Shown here piece after piece: positions 45,578 to 60,500 of a stretch of 64,000 nt of DNA. Within the stretch, counting starts at the first letter, position 1. The number at the start of each line of letters is the position of its first letter. The stretch lies in contig NW_003546435.1 of the NCBI RefSeq assembly GCF_000090795.2, positions 41,649-105,648 on the forward strand, given 5' to 3'. Below the pieces are notes generated by a model that saw nothing but the letters and a program-made list of their open reading frames with translations, had not been told where the DNA came from and searched no databases. A program made the translations under genes and the position numbers. The stretch comes from Amphimedon queenslandica. Taxonomy: Eukaryota; Porifera; Demospongiae; Haplosclerida; Niphatidae.

Positions 45578-48500
45578 ATGGCTGGTTTTGTTGGGTCTGA
45601 AATTCCTTTGTATGAAGGGGATATCATTAAACTTTTTTGCCACTGCAAGATAGAAGGATTCATCAATGCACTGACACCAAGGTAAATCTATGGGCCACAT
45701 TATAAATCTAGATCTATTCATAAATATTTTGCAGTTCAAAGTACAGCTGTGTCACTGTCTTACCATTGCAGCCTGCTTCAAATGTTCATTGTAAGCTCAT
45801 TGCAAATATTGCAACTTGATTAATGTACATGTATGCTACTTTTCCTCTCACAGTTGCATCTTTTCAAGTTTTGGCTGAGAAATATGATGTCATGTAAGTG
45901 CATGCAGTTAGATAGTCATATAGTGATGTAGTCTTAGCTGAGTCCATCTTATAATATCACTTTATACCAGTAAAGACTTGCTAGCTAGGCCCTTCCACTA
46001 TACTCTATGCTGGGGTATTAAAGGCTACACTTAATTTCACAAATGCTGCTGTACGCTATGTGTATGGTTCTGCCTGAGATACTATGTAGTATCTGGTGAC
46101 CTGGAACTAGAATGCGGAGGGCTTAATTTAAGTTACAACATAGTTACAACAAAAGGAAATAAATAAAATAAAACTAGATGTAAACATATACCATAATTTT
46201 TGACTGAAAATACAAGAGGAGAGCTACTTGTACTGACATGCTATTATTAAATTGACCATGAAATGATTTACAGTGTAGGAGTTTGTTGCCAATTTTATAG
46301 TTGTAATCTTCTACTTGGTATCTGGCATGATAGAGTAAATGTATTTTCATCAAGAGCTTGCTCCAGCTGGTAGCATAACTAAGTAACAGTTGACCACATG
46401 GGTGAGTGGATATTGTGTCCAATCGTCTTTTCTTCTAAAAGACAGACAAGGCATTAAAGAAAAAAGTCATATTGCAGTCTTTTCTGTTTTCATTTAAACT
46501 CTTCAAAATGAAAAATTGAATTTTGATTTTAAGTTTTTATTTTTAATTTTCAAAAATTGAAAATTGAAATGCTAACACTGATCCAATTTTCAATTTACAA
46601 ATGATANNNNNNNNNNNNNNNNNNNNNNNNNNNNNNNNNNNNNNNNNNNNNNNNNNNNNNNNNNNNNNNNNNNNNNNNNNNNNNNNNNNNNNNNNNNNNN
46701 NNNNNNNNNNNNNNNNNNNNNNNNNNNNNNNNNNNNNNNNNNNNNNNNNNNNNNNNNNNNNNNNNNNNNNNNNNNNNNNNNNNNNNNNNNNNNNNNNNNN
46801 NNNNNNNNNNNNNNNNNNNNNNNNNNNNNNNNNNNNNNNNNNNNNNNNNNNNNNNNNNNNNNNNNNNNNNNNNNNNNNNNNNNNNNNNNNNNNNNNNNNN
46901 NNNNNNNNNNNNNNNNNNNNNNNNNNNNNNNNNNNNNNNNNNNNNNNNNNNNNNNNNNNNNNNNNNNNNNNNNNNNNNNNNNNNNNNNNNNNNNNNNNNN
47001 NNNNNNNNNNNNNNNNNNNNNNNNNNNNNNNNNNNNNNNNNNNNNNNNNNNNNNNNNNNNNNNNNNNNNNNNNNNNNNNNNNNNNNNNNNNNNNNNNNNN
47101 NNNNNNNNNNNNNNNNNNNNNNNNNNNNNNNNNNNNNNNNNNNNNNNNNNNNNNNNNNNNNNNNNNNNNNNNNNNNNNNNNNNNNNGGCTAGTTTTTTTC
47201 AGGGGGTCATGCCCCCCTTGTCCCCCATAAAATTTGGTATTAAAAAAATAAACATAAAAGGGTGCAGTCAATTTTTTATTAATCTGATGAAAAAAAGGAC
47301 ACGAAAAAATGGATTTTTAATTTTGTTATCTGATCTGTATAATAGTCTGATTGGGCAATGGAAATTTAGAAATATTTTTCAGATGGTTATGAACAATATC
47401 ATTTGTAAATAGAAAATTGGATCAGTGTTAGCATTTCAATTTTCAATTTTTGAAAATTAAAAATAAAAACTTAAAATCAAAATTCAATTTTTCATTTTGA
47501 AGAGTTTAAATGAAAACAGAAAAGACTGCAATATGACTTTTTTCTTTAATGCCTTGTCTGTCTTTTAGGAGAAAAGACGATTGGACACAATATCCACTCA
47601 CCCACATGGATGATATGGTCTGCATGGCTATGCAAATTAAGGCGCAGAAAAAAACAATACTTTATTTCTACCATCATATATTTGTTTATACAGAACATCT
47701 CCATTAGAAGTATCAGAAGTCTCACAATTGGTATGTGTAACTTTGTGATCATCTAGACTAAATCATAAAATCATCATCATCATTATTAATTATTATTATT
47801 ATTATTACAATGTCAAACAACAACAAAAATACTGTCATAAAACATGTCAAGACAAAAAAAAATAGAAGTAACAACAACAATAATAATAATACTAATAATA
47901 GTAATAATTTTTCTCAGTAACTTTGATATAAATTACCAAACTTAAGCCATGACAAATTTTATGGTAAAAATAGAAATTTGACCATGCCTTTGTGGAGGCT
48001 ATTTTGATTTCCTACTATGCATGCTATTTTGATTTCCTGCTATGCAATTATCATTTCAAATTTGCAATATTTGATTTTCATGTTTTAGAGTAGAGATTTT
48101 CCATGTTGCAGTTTAGTGTATGGAAGAAAAGTGAAGGTACAGTTGACATGAATTTAATTCAATTATTTCTAATGGTTTTGTATGTTCTTAGCTTCTTCAT
48201 GTTGCTTCCAAAATGTACTTTTCTGTTGATTTATCCTCAAACAGCACAATAAAAAATGTGAGAGTTACTAGTTTTATGTTTTGGAATGGCTTACCGTATT
48301 ACTTTTGTGGTATATTTGTGTTATTTTCATTTCAATGCAAAAACTTTTTATAAAATTTTAATAATTATGAAGCTGCATTGATTCTTATTTAATCAATTAA
48401 TGGATTTATGCCATGTTTAACATTTAACATAGAGTAGTGTGAACAGCCTAAAATTATTCTTTAATTTTTGTATAATTTGTATTTATCTTGTTGTAGTTTT

Positions 48501-51500
48501 ATAGTTTTTGTTAAGTGATAAATTTACAATGGTCAATGACTGGTGGGCATTAGTTTTATAGTGTCTCAATTCTATCATAATTTCATCTTATGCAGTGCAT
48601 CATATATTCATTATTTTGTTAGGTAAAATTGGTAGAAGACTTTGAAGAAAAGACTTGTGTGTTTCGCATACTTCCTTCTGAAACCAATAAGCATGCAGGA
48701 GAAGATGTAAGCAAAAAGAAATGAAAAAAAGAAATTAAACTAAAATAAAAATTAACATTTTGAAAATTCAGGTGCTGTCACTGGATAAGATAAAACTTAA
48801 ATCAGTTTCTGACAAAATGCATTATGTATTTAGTGCATTTAATCCACTTATGTCAAGGTAATAAGAACTTTACACCAGCACTCTTACAATAATGCATCAG
48901 CTGGTATGAGTATATTACCAATGTACTCTTGCCAGTATTATGTTACAGCGTAAGGGCCTGTTTAGTTCAGTGGCCACAGTATTGGTTTCTAATTTAGATT
49001 ACCAATATGTGTTTTTTCATTGCTTTTGAGCTTTGTCTATACCGTATGCAATACACAGGCCAGATTGGTCTTGTGGGCAAACCAATGTGTCAATAAGCCT
49101 ATACAATTGATGCAACATGTCAGCTCTAAGCTTGAATCATCATTATTCTGTATATACATGTAGGTATGAACTTAAAGTGGCAGCCACACATTCTATATTT
49201 GAAATCTCATTACAATCAAGAAATAATATGACACTACCACACAAAGCAGTGAGAGTATGCCTTGCAAATAACTTATAATTTGTTCATCACAACTACATAT
49301 GTATGCATGTAGGGTTGTGATGTTGTGATGTTGTTTAATCACAAATGTGAAAGTTATCTTGCTGGGCGTGAATTTTATGATGAAATCAAAGAAAATACTG
49401 TTACAGAAGGTACATGTATGTGCATATACTCTCATGCATGTACACTAAATCAGTGTGGTATTTTTGATTTATTTTCTGAGAAAACCACACATCAATTTTA
49501 TATGGAATGTGTGTCTAAAAGTTTATTGAGCATGTTGCGCAGTAGTTTTCACATGTAAAAACAATTGTAAAAATGGCAAAGGACAAGGCAAACAGTAATT
49601 GGTTACATACTAATCTTGCCCTTGACCTTAATTACACACTTCAATGGAGTGTTATATTATATACATCTGTAATATCATACATATACATGTACATGTGTAA
49701 TTATAAACTTAAATAAGCAATTAGTGGCACATTAATTTTTCTCCTATGAGCCCTATCAGTATATATCTAATAAAACTATAAATATATAACAAATTTTGGG
49801 ATTAGCTTTTAAGTTGCATGGTTTTTGTAGTTGGAGCAAGACAAAAAAAATTAGTCCATGGAATACAGAAAGCTCCTTCACTATCTTTTAACTGTTACTG
49901 GCAGCTGGAGAAAGCTGAAACACCACATAATAGTGAGCCATTTCATGATAATTGCATGTATGTCAATTTACCTCATTTTTGAAAAACATGAAATATGCAA
50001 GAGTTTTGTGTACAGCTATTATTATGTATACAAATATTGTCAATTTTTATGTTGATGTCCATATTATGCTACATGTATGTGACATATGGTTATGCATGTA
50101 AAATATTCCTAATTTATCACCATTTTGCATAGCTACATAGGTTAATGTATACAAATAATTATTGAACTCCAAAATACAGTGTCATTTACACCAAGTATAA
50201 TTACTATTGTCAAAGTTAAATTCAATCTTAGAAATGATCTTTGGTCTTTGCTTTAAGACCATAATTATCTCATCATATGTGCATGAACATTTGCATAATA
50301 AAATTATGATAAAATTTTAAAAGTATATTATTTTTACTTTATAAAATTTGTTTTGTGTACATATACATGTATTTTACATATAAAACAATTAATAGTAGTT
50401 GTAAATTTGTTATAGGTGATCATTTTGAGTATGGAGACCATTGTCGTATTAAACATTTGCTAACAGGGCAGTATCTGTCAGTGGCACTGACACAGCAAGA
50501 AAAGGTATATGCATTCATGTTTTATTTATTTCTGCTATGTTTTATTTTTGACCCTTCTGTCTTATTTCCCTGTCTTCCTCACTCTCTCCTTTTTCTTCTA
50601 GGTGCATGTATCACTAAAAAAATTAGAGGCTGCTATGATTGAGGATGAAACACAATTCTGTTTATTACCAGTGCTGGGGGTAAGTTCATTTGTTCATTTT
50701 TTAAATTTTGTTGGAATTAATTTTCCTTTTTTACAAAATGTTCTGTAATTTTAATTGATATTAAGGAAATTTAGCAGAATTAGTTTTAGTAGATTTGATT
50801 CTGCAAAAAAATTAATTTCACACAAAATAAACCAGTTTTACAGTATGTCTTACTTTAAATAATTATCCTCAATCTTTACCATTTTTAGAAAGAAGGCTGC
50901 ATAACTAAAGGTAGTTGTGTTGAAATTAAACATAATAAGTTGGGAAAAAAAATATCAATTCCAAGTAAGTCCATCCCATAACTATTTTTAGTCAGTCAAT
51001 AGCTTTACCATAAAGGAATAGTAAAAATAATATTTATTGTCTGTAATAGACAACATTTGGTCAATATAGAATTTTAAGATACATGCATGTCATTTACATA
51101 TACATGTTTTTGTATGTACATCATTCTTATTCTCTTTGCATGCTCATTAGTCCAGAATTAAATCTATTTTTTATCATTAATGTCACTGTCTCACTATTAT
51201 TATTGGGACCATTTAGTGTACTTTTGAATTTTTAGCAATTATTTATGAATGTGGACCATCATCCATGGGAAATACTGAGTGGCTGAAGGTATAGTTATAT
51301 GATATGCATTGAAGTGATATCAACCATTTCTTAAGCCATTACTGATCAATAAACTTAATACATTATTAAGTACCATAATTGTCATGCTTTATTGTATAGT
51401 GGTGACCTTGGTTTCACATGTTTGTAGTTAAAATTAGCCTGAAGCAAAGCTGAGGGCTGATATCAACAGAAATACCCAAAGTACATGTATTATATGGTTG

Positions 51501-54500
51501 AATATTGTTAAAATACATCAGCCATATGACAGTAATTTAACATTGTCAGTCCTCTAGCACAATTGTTTTTGAACAAATCAAAATTAATGACATAGTAATA
51601 AAAATCAAATTTTATCAATTCTTATTGAGTCTGATTTATATCAATTCTTTAATTTAAATGCAATTGCAAGCTTGGCCAAGCGCCAATAGTGTCTTGTTAC
51701 TCTTATAAAATTTTTGCGTACATAGGTTGGTCTTGAAGATAATCATCAATACTTTTGTGTTGAAGAGGTAGGCAAAATTTAATTTTTTTCTTTGTATAAA
51801 GTGAAAATGATAAGTTTTCCATGGTATTAAATCCTCAGTTATCTTGATCCTATTTTTATGTGTCATACAAATAATATTGTTATTTACATCAGTGTAGCTA
51901 TCATTGGTGAAAATATTAATTATCATAGGTTAATCCTGATTTTATTCATGAGTGCTATCACATGTCAGGAGTTATTGCTGTATTAAAAAATTATTTGCAA
52001 AAGGTACTATGCATTATTTGTCTTTGTGTGAGTATTTAAACCATAGTTCAAGGATGATTCAACTCCTCCTTCATTTGATGAACCACTTGATGTATTAAAC
52101 AGATTATTAGAATGGTTGAATGTGGAAGGAAGGGCAGTAGCCAGAGCAAATATGCTCAGAATGTCACAGGTACAGTAGAAAAGGAAATTATGTAAACTGA
52201 TAATATTTTTCTCAAGTGTATTGCCATTGTGCAGGCATATTCAAAGTTTAATTTTGTTGAAGAGTATTTTCCAAATTCTGAATTATTGTACATTAGCTTT
52301 TTAATAAAACAGAAAATTTGAGAGGGAATGGGTAGAAATTAAGACTTACTGTTTTTATGCTGATAGGGTGTCGACTTGCTGCTTTGTTTCTATGATGTAC
52401 CACACAAAGAGTAAGTTATTGTAAAGGGGAATAAAGGGAAGTCAGTTTTTTGGATTTTATTGCTAGCTTAAAAAGAAAAATATCAGTTGTATTGCAAGCT
52501 TTCTTGGATCCTGCAGTCAAAAAAAATCATCGTTATCTTGCAAATGATAGATTCTTAGATATTCTTTTTAAACAGGTTTGCTATAATAATTATTGAACTG
52601 TCTGTAATGGTAGTTTTTGTTGTGTTGTTTTACAGTACATTTATAGTTTCTACGAAATGATTAATAATTATATTTACATGTATTATAGATAAATCACAAA
52701 ATTGGTGTTGAGGAGGTTCTTAGTAGTTTGGTTGAAATTGAAAGGTACATTAAATGTATTTTTGTTTGATGTGCATAGTAGCTAGTGCATCAAATAATTA
52801 CAAGTCATAATTTTAACATTTCTTTGGTGATTTCTCCAATTTGCAGGTTTACATACCATGTAGCTAGAAAATTGGCGATCTAAACCTTTGGTGGTTTTGC
52901 ATTGAAAAAGCCTAAATATTATAATGTTGTAGTCGTTTAATTTGGTGGTTTACTATCTTGTCTTTTCTTTAAGCACTCTCACCTCTTTTTAAAGCTGCTC
53001 CTTGGCAGTCCTTACCCACAGTCTTGACTGAAATAGTGAAAAAGACTGCCATGGCTGCTCCTTTGGCAGTCCTTACCCACAGTCTTGACTGAAATAGTGA
53101 AAAAGACTGCCATTGTGGCTTTTTTTAGTATCATATATGCTCATTATGTAATATGCCTATCATTGCAATTATTATTGATGGTTATAATATTAGCAGTTTT
53201 ATCTTGAAATGCCAATCTACCTAATTTAACTCTCTGCCAAATTTTTGTGCGATATAGTATATAATTATTGCCAATTTTGCAGTCATGTACTATACAGCAT
53301 GCATATGCAGAGTATGATAAAAGGGAATATTAGACTAGTTACTGAACTAATAATTTTACTTGTACCTGCATTATGTTTTGTATATTTTTTGTTTTAACTC
53401 CCACATACATTAAAGCACTGTTACTGCTAAAGTGGTGAATAAATTTGCAAAAAATACATCTGTCTTCAATCAAATTAATAAAAACATGGTAATTCATTTT
53501 TCTTCTCCTGACCCTTTACCTTTCTCCTACGTCTCTTCCACTATCTCTATGTGTGGCATTATCTTTTTATAGGATACATCAATTCTTGATTTTTTAAGTA
53601 CACTCTGTGTTACTGCTGGAAAGCCCAATCAAGTATTACAGAGTATGTGCCATATATTCTATAATTATATTGTTATTGTATTGTTACTTGCACATGTAGA
53701 TGCTATATTTGAAAAGATCATTACAAAGGTCAGTTATGTTCACTTTTTCAATATGAGCTTCATTCATTTACTGCATGTATAATGCTCTAAATTGTGCAAG
53801 GCACAATCATACATGTACATAGCTCTTTCTTTATAAATATATAAATATTATATACAGGACCATTTTATACATACTGAAGTAATTGAAAAAGATAGTGCTA
53901 TAACTAATATTCGATTCACTGGTCCACCAGAGATAGCTGGGTGTCTAATGTCTGACATTTGCTCAAAAGTAATTTTAATGTGTGCATGCTTTATTTTTGG
54001 ATATTTACAGGAAAAGTATTCAATTCACATGGAAAATTGTGTCTTTTTTATTGCACAACTAAAGCTACTCAGCCGAATATGCAAAGTAAGATATTTTTAT
54101 AATTGCAGTAGTGTTTATAGGGTGTTTGAGGATGTTGCCCCATTTAAGTGATTAAGAATTTTTAATTTAATCTTAATTTTCTTTTTTACTTCTGAAGGGT
54201 GCAAACATTAAATGTATTCGTCATATTCAGAAGCTAGTTACTTTTGAAGAAGCTCTTTTTTTAATTAATAACTATAACCTTCATCCTCTGCTACGATCAG
54301 CTTATCTTGGCTTTGTTGTTTCTGTCTATGTTGATCCCAATGTAGAAGAAAGTAAAGCAGATGTGGACAACATGTGGCATATCTTTGTGAGTAAATGAAT
54401 GAATCAAATGCTGTGTATAAGCTATCTACATGCATATATACATGTAACTAATGCATGTCTTCGATGTATGTTATGATGAAAAATTAAGAAAAGTCCATGT

Positions 54501-57500
54501 TGTCGTTATAATTTTTGTGGCCCCAAAGTTTCTGCTATAGTAATTGAAAAAATTATAACCTTTCAAAGTTTTAATTTTTATGGCAATCTTTAAAAAATTA
54601 GCAAAAAAAATTTTACTAACAATTTTTGAAAAATTGGACAACAAAATTTTTAGCTATACAATTGTTTAATTGTGTGCGGTGTTTAATTGTTTCTATTTTA
54701 GCATTGGAATATGGTATCTGAAAATTCATTGAAGACAGCATGTATAGCTGATAGACATGATCTAGTATCTGATGGATCAAAAGTGTTAAAAGTGCAGTCA
54801 AGTATAGAATCTTTTTTGAAGAACTTTAAATATGTGAGTGAAAACACATTTTCCCATGTCTATAAATTGTCAAGGACAAAAAACACCTCTTTTTGTCAAT
54901 TTTTTGTATGCTACTGGATTAGTAATGGTTATTATTAGTGTATGCCCAGATGTTTAATACAGAATATATGGTATTTTGTGATATGACATATTGGAGTGTT
55001 AGAAAAATATAAAAAGGGCCATTTTTTGCCAAACCCTAATATATTTAAATCCAATCATATAGTCACATGTCTGCCAGTTGATAATGGTTTGAATGGATCA
55101 TGTGAGCTTGTTTTTTGTGAAGTATTAATTATTGCTGTTGCTGCTTTGTTAGGAACTTCAGTGTTGTTTGCATTTGTAGATTGTTTTTTGCTTCTGAAGC
55201 CCCACCCACTAAGAGCAAGCCACAAATTGTTAGACCCACAAAAATACCTACCGTATAGCCAAAAATTTTTGAGGCTTAAAATTTCGTGAATAATAAAATT
55301 TATGGAGAAATTTTAAATTCCGTGATAAATATTTTCATGATTTTATTTTAATAATAATAATGACCACACCTTATTTAATTAAAACATGGCAGATTCAATA
55401 TTTTGAGACGGACTCTTGTGACAAGGGGCACCATGTCTACAAATCAGTGTGGACACCAGTGATGGGAAGGCAGTATGCTTAAAATAGCAATACAGAGTAA
55501 CAGAGACATCAGCTTGACCGAAAACACGACTTGACACTCGCTAATTGACACGAGGGCACATTTATTAGTAAGGTGTGGTTGACCATGCCTCTCAATTAAT
55601 ATTTATTTTCGGGGGTTTAATTTTTTGTGATGCAAACAGTGATCACAAAAATACGAAAATTTATTCCTCACGAAATTTTTTGGCTATACTGTATTGCCGT
55701 ATATAGCAAATTTTTTTTGCAGAACAGTGCCACCCTTTAATGGTAATTGAATATTTAGCAGATTTTTAATGTTGCTGCAGCATACTAGCCTGTGAAAACA
55801 GCAAAAGTTTGATCCTCCAAAATAAAGTGCTATATGGTATGCTGCATGGAGATAGTGAAGGGCAGTTGTCCCCATTTTAAATCAACATTTAAAATTAACA
55901 AAATATGCTTTTTGAAAAAAAGCAATTTTAGAATGCTATTATGAATCTAAAAATATTCATGTTGCTTATCACCATCCAGAAAGCTTGCCATATTTGAAGC
56001 AGGTGTGACTATGCTGAACGGGCTTGGGCCATAGGTTTGCAAAATTTTAACTGAGTGCTTGCATACTGCAACTATTTCCCCTTTTCCCAAAAACTCCACC
56101 TCATTACTTGTGTTGTGTTGGGCTTAAGGCAACCAAAAGTTAGCATTAGTAATAATGTATTTCTGATATTTCTTATTTTTTATTGACATTAGGAGAATTA
56201 CTTAATGGAAGGTAACATTGAAGTATTGAGTCAAGTATTATCAGTTTTGGAACCATTAATTTTAAATGGATTTTACTGGAACAATCCTACAGATGTAGCA
56301 AAATTCCTAACTGATATTATTAGCAAAGAGTCTAGTAAGTCATTGAGAAAACTAATGTATGCACTAAAATTTCAAGCCAATTAATCAAAAGTGTAAATAT
56401 TAATCTTTTTTTTCACCACCATGCAGTTTTCAAAATTTGGCACTTTTAAAAAGTTGCTCATAACTCAAAAATATTTGTCAAAATCTGTTCAAACTTTATG
56501 GATAGCATAAAGGACATCAATATGTGTCAGAAAATGTAATAGAAAGTGGGAGAAATTTCTTGAAGCCATTTTTGTAAATCTATGGGCTCTATAGCCTTTG
56601 CTTTTTTCAAAATTTAGTCGTTTCCCTTGATGGTCGCTCATTTTACTTGAAGCAATTTTGGCATGCTTTTAAGCTTAAAGAATAAAATAAAACAAAAAGT
56701 TTGGCTAAACAGAGCTTTATGTGCTTTCTTGGTTTGATTTTTTTAAATTGTAAACTGTAATTACCTTGATATTATATCACGGTGGCATATGGCCATGCAC
56801 AATGTAGCAATGTGTTTCGTTTTATTCTTTTTAGATAATCAAAAAGTCTTATGTGCGAAAAGAAAGTAAGTGTACATGTATGTATCTTGTTCTTTTTCAA
56901 TGCCCTTCTTTTTTCTGTTTTCTTCTTTCACTGTTTCCTTTTTAATCTTTCTTAAGAGCTGTTCACAGTCTTCACCTCCTATTCAAGATGTTATCCTACA
57001 TTGCATTAGCAGTTAGTCCCAATCTTATCACAGCTTGCATGATTTGAATTGAGTGGCCAGATTGCAAAATTTGAGGAAAAACATCATTTTCAAATTATTT
57101 TTAGCATTATAAACTGCTTTTCAGATTTACTGAGAGCATTATGTATCTAATCTATTGATGAGAGGATTTTATAATGATTTGTGCATGGCAATGGCTGCTG
57201 CATAGCTTTGATAGTTTTGTAGTTCTTGTAGTTATGGTAATGCATGATAGAAATTGGTTACTATAATGTATATGTTTATATGGAAAAGTTATTGTTCTTT
57301 ATTTTTAACAGAGATTTTTATATGACTTCAAATTGTTAAGAAAAGACTTGCATGTAGAAGAAATAATTGAATCTCGCTATAGCTATCTGCCAGTGAATGA
57401 ATCACTTGCAGCACTTCTCTCACAACAAGTACCTGACTACCAACTGAATGAACAGTAAGCTGTCTACATTAAGAAGACCATAAATTGTTATGGAGGAATG

Positions 57501-60500
57501 ACCTTTTGGTTACAAAAATTGCATTCTGCATTAGCAAAGTGATTGGATTGACGTTGATCGTAAAAAAGCACCCAAGTAATGCTTATATTACAGCCTAATG
57601 ACTGTATGCTTTAACAGTGAATGCTATTCTCTATCATAAAAGTAGTACACTATATTACCGTATGGGCCCAGTTTTTTGTAAATTTAACATTAATTTTCGT
57701 GAATTGATCAAAATTTTGAAGTTAAAGTGACCTGTGAAAATATGCAGTTACATGTACTGTACATTTGTACATGTATATAGTTGTCTTTGCACAGTGGTTA
57801 AGCTTGTAATTAAAAATGTACATGCATGCTGAATAGGCATAACTTTGCTCAATGACAAAAATTAATTTGTGTGTATGTACATGTATGGACTGCAGTAACA
57901 CCGTTATAATAATTATACTTGTGGTAGATGTATGCGTAGCAGTGTGAAAATGTATAAGTTTGATGCATAGTAAATCTAGAAAACTATTTTTTATTAATAT
58001 TTTTATTCATATCGCAATAGAACAATTACTCAAGCCTGTTCTAGATTGAAATATGTATTCCAAAATGATGGTTATGTTTGTTTTGATGTTGCTACAGAAG
58101 ATGGAAAAAATCTTGTTGAAACACTTATTGATCTAATGAAGTATGATATTTATGATTTGAGGCTATCAAGTGCTTTGTTGCTCTTTGATATTTTCCAAGT
58201 TTGTGACTTTCACTCTATTGTTTTATTTCTTTCCTCTCTTTCTCACTTGACTGCTACCATTACTCTGTCCCTATATCATTTTGCATATGCATGCATAATT
58301 AATATCTACATCTATTTTCTACACTGCTTTTTTATAAATTTATAATTGATTTCACATTCTATTTTTTATACTTTTCATTAAATTAGAAGGAAAATATTTT
58401 GTTTCGTAATGCAGAAACATCATGTTTAATCACTACTGATTGCTCAAAAGAGTTCTCTAAATTGATGATACAATATGGTTGCTTTTCTGATGATAAGCAT
58501 CCTGATGATAGTTGCTCTTCTGATATTGATGACACTTGCTCTTCTGATATTGATGACACTTGCTCCTTAAATAATCATGATAAAAAGCCAAAAAAAGTGT
58601 TATTGAAACTATTACAAGGACAAGCTATTGAAGGACCAGGTCAGTTCTAGTGGCAATACAGTATGTGCCTGATCAACTTGGTCAAATATATAATTATGAT
58701 TATATTGACATGTTAGATTATTCATTGTTACCATAGGGTCCTTTTTTAGGGCTGTAAATTTTGTGGATTTCACAATTTTTTGAAAATTTGCAAAAATTAC
58801 TTCTGCAAAAATCAAATTATCACAGTTCAAGATGGCAGACGGCATAAATTTGCGAAAATTAAATTCGCGAAATAGCTCTTTAGGCCAATTTGCGAAATTT
58901 ACAGTTTTGAAAAAAGGCACCCTACAGTATTACATGTATTTTTGTTAACAAACAACAGCAACAACAATTATATTAAGAAATATACACAAATAGATCTGAA
59001 TTTTAGATGTAACCTTTATTTAGCTATTTAGTAGGATATCGTTATTATTAATTTATTATTATTTTAGTACATGAGAAAGTGGCAAGTTTTCTAAATGACA
59101 CTAAGATTAAGTGTATGATTGATGGTGATGAAACTCAACCTCACAGTTATTATCAGAAAATTGTTTTTAGTGCTGGTGAGACTATGTCATATTTATTTGC
59201 GATCTCAGTGTGCCTCTTAAGAAGTATAACTTCACTTGTTTCTTCTTATTTGGTTTACTTTAGTTGCTTTTTCTGCTATATTTGAATATATCCAGTTGTT
59301 TTACTCTACTGATTCCAATGAGCAAGTTCCCTTAATGAAGTTGTCTTGTAATTGTTTGCAGGCAATTGCACGTAGAAACCACCAGGTATAGATTTACTTC
59401 TTTTGTCTAATATATTTACTGTCAGCAGGTTCAAAGTAAACTGTTTCTGAAGTTTATTGATTTCGTTGATGCTAGAATCGCTATAGCACCATTAGCTCGT
59501 CTCATGACTGAAGTATAATAGTGTATCAATTAACCTTATTTTTATTAATTTCATTTTTGTATAGACACTTTCAGGTAATCATTTATTGTGTCTCCAGCTC
59601 TCAGAGGGCACCATAACTCATTTATACATGGTAGCTGCCACCTCTAGTAATGTTGAGCACTGTGAGTTCTTTACTACATTAGAAACTATCATTAAAGTAA
59701 GCAAATCAACAATTGCAATGATAAAAATTTGCATTTATTATTCTCAGCCTTATAAATGGAGTAAGTTGGACAATGGTGTACCACTTTTGATGAAGAATTA
59801 TCAAACATTGATTGCAAAAGTAGTCTTAAAACATATTCAGGAGCAATTTTATCCGTTGCTTTTGAAAAGTACACAAGAGGAAAGATTAACAGCACTGAAA
59901 GATGTAATTATCACTTTTTACATGTTCAGCAACTTGTTACATCTATGCTTGCTACCTTTATTTTTATTTCCTTTCTTCTATTTCCCTAAATTTTTCTCTC
60001 TATTAGACTTGTGATTATAAATGCTTGCAGCTATTAGCAGTATCAGATTTACTGGCAAGCGTAGCTGAAGGACCATGTCAACATGCTGAAGATATTTGTC
60101 AAGATATATTTTCATTGGATGACTTAGTCAAGTAAATGCCAGTATAGAAATACAATTTATTTATTTGTTCCTAATTATTTTATCATTGTTTTAACTGTTA
60201 ATAATAGTATAATTGTATTTTGGGTTTAGCACAGACTTAAGTTAGGAATTGCTATAATCTTTATACATGTACAACTGAAATATTGTGCTTTTAATGACTT
60301 TCAAGTTATGTTATTTCAAAATACCATACAACTAGAAATATTTATTGAGAATTAAATTTTGTGAGTTTGCAGATGAATTAGAAATGCAAAATTTAAATCC
60401 ACAAAGCACTATAGTACATTATACTACAATAACTGTCAAGCAGCAAAGATTTAACCTGCAAACAAAATTATTTAAAAAAAATTTTGCAATTTATTTCTCA

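Noticed and set aside
46543-47271. Long reading frames across the N gap on both strands
   Set aside because: They consist almost wholly of unknown bases; frames are open only because N cannot encode a stop.
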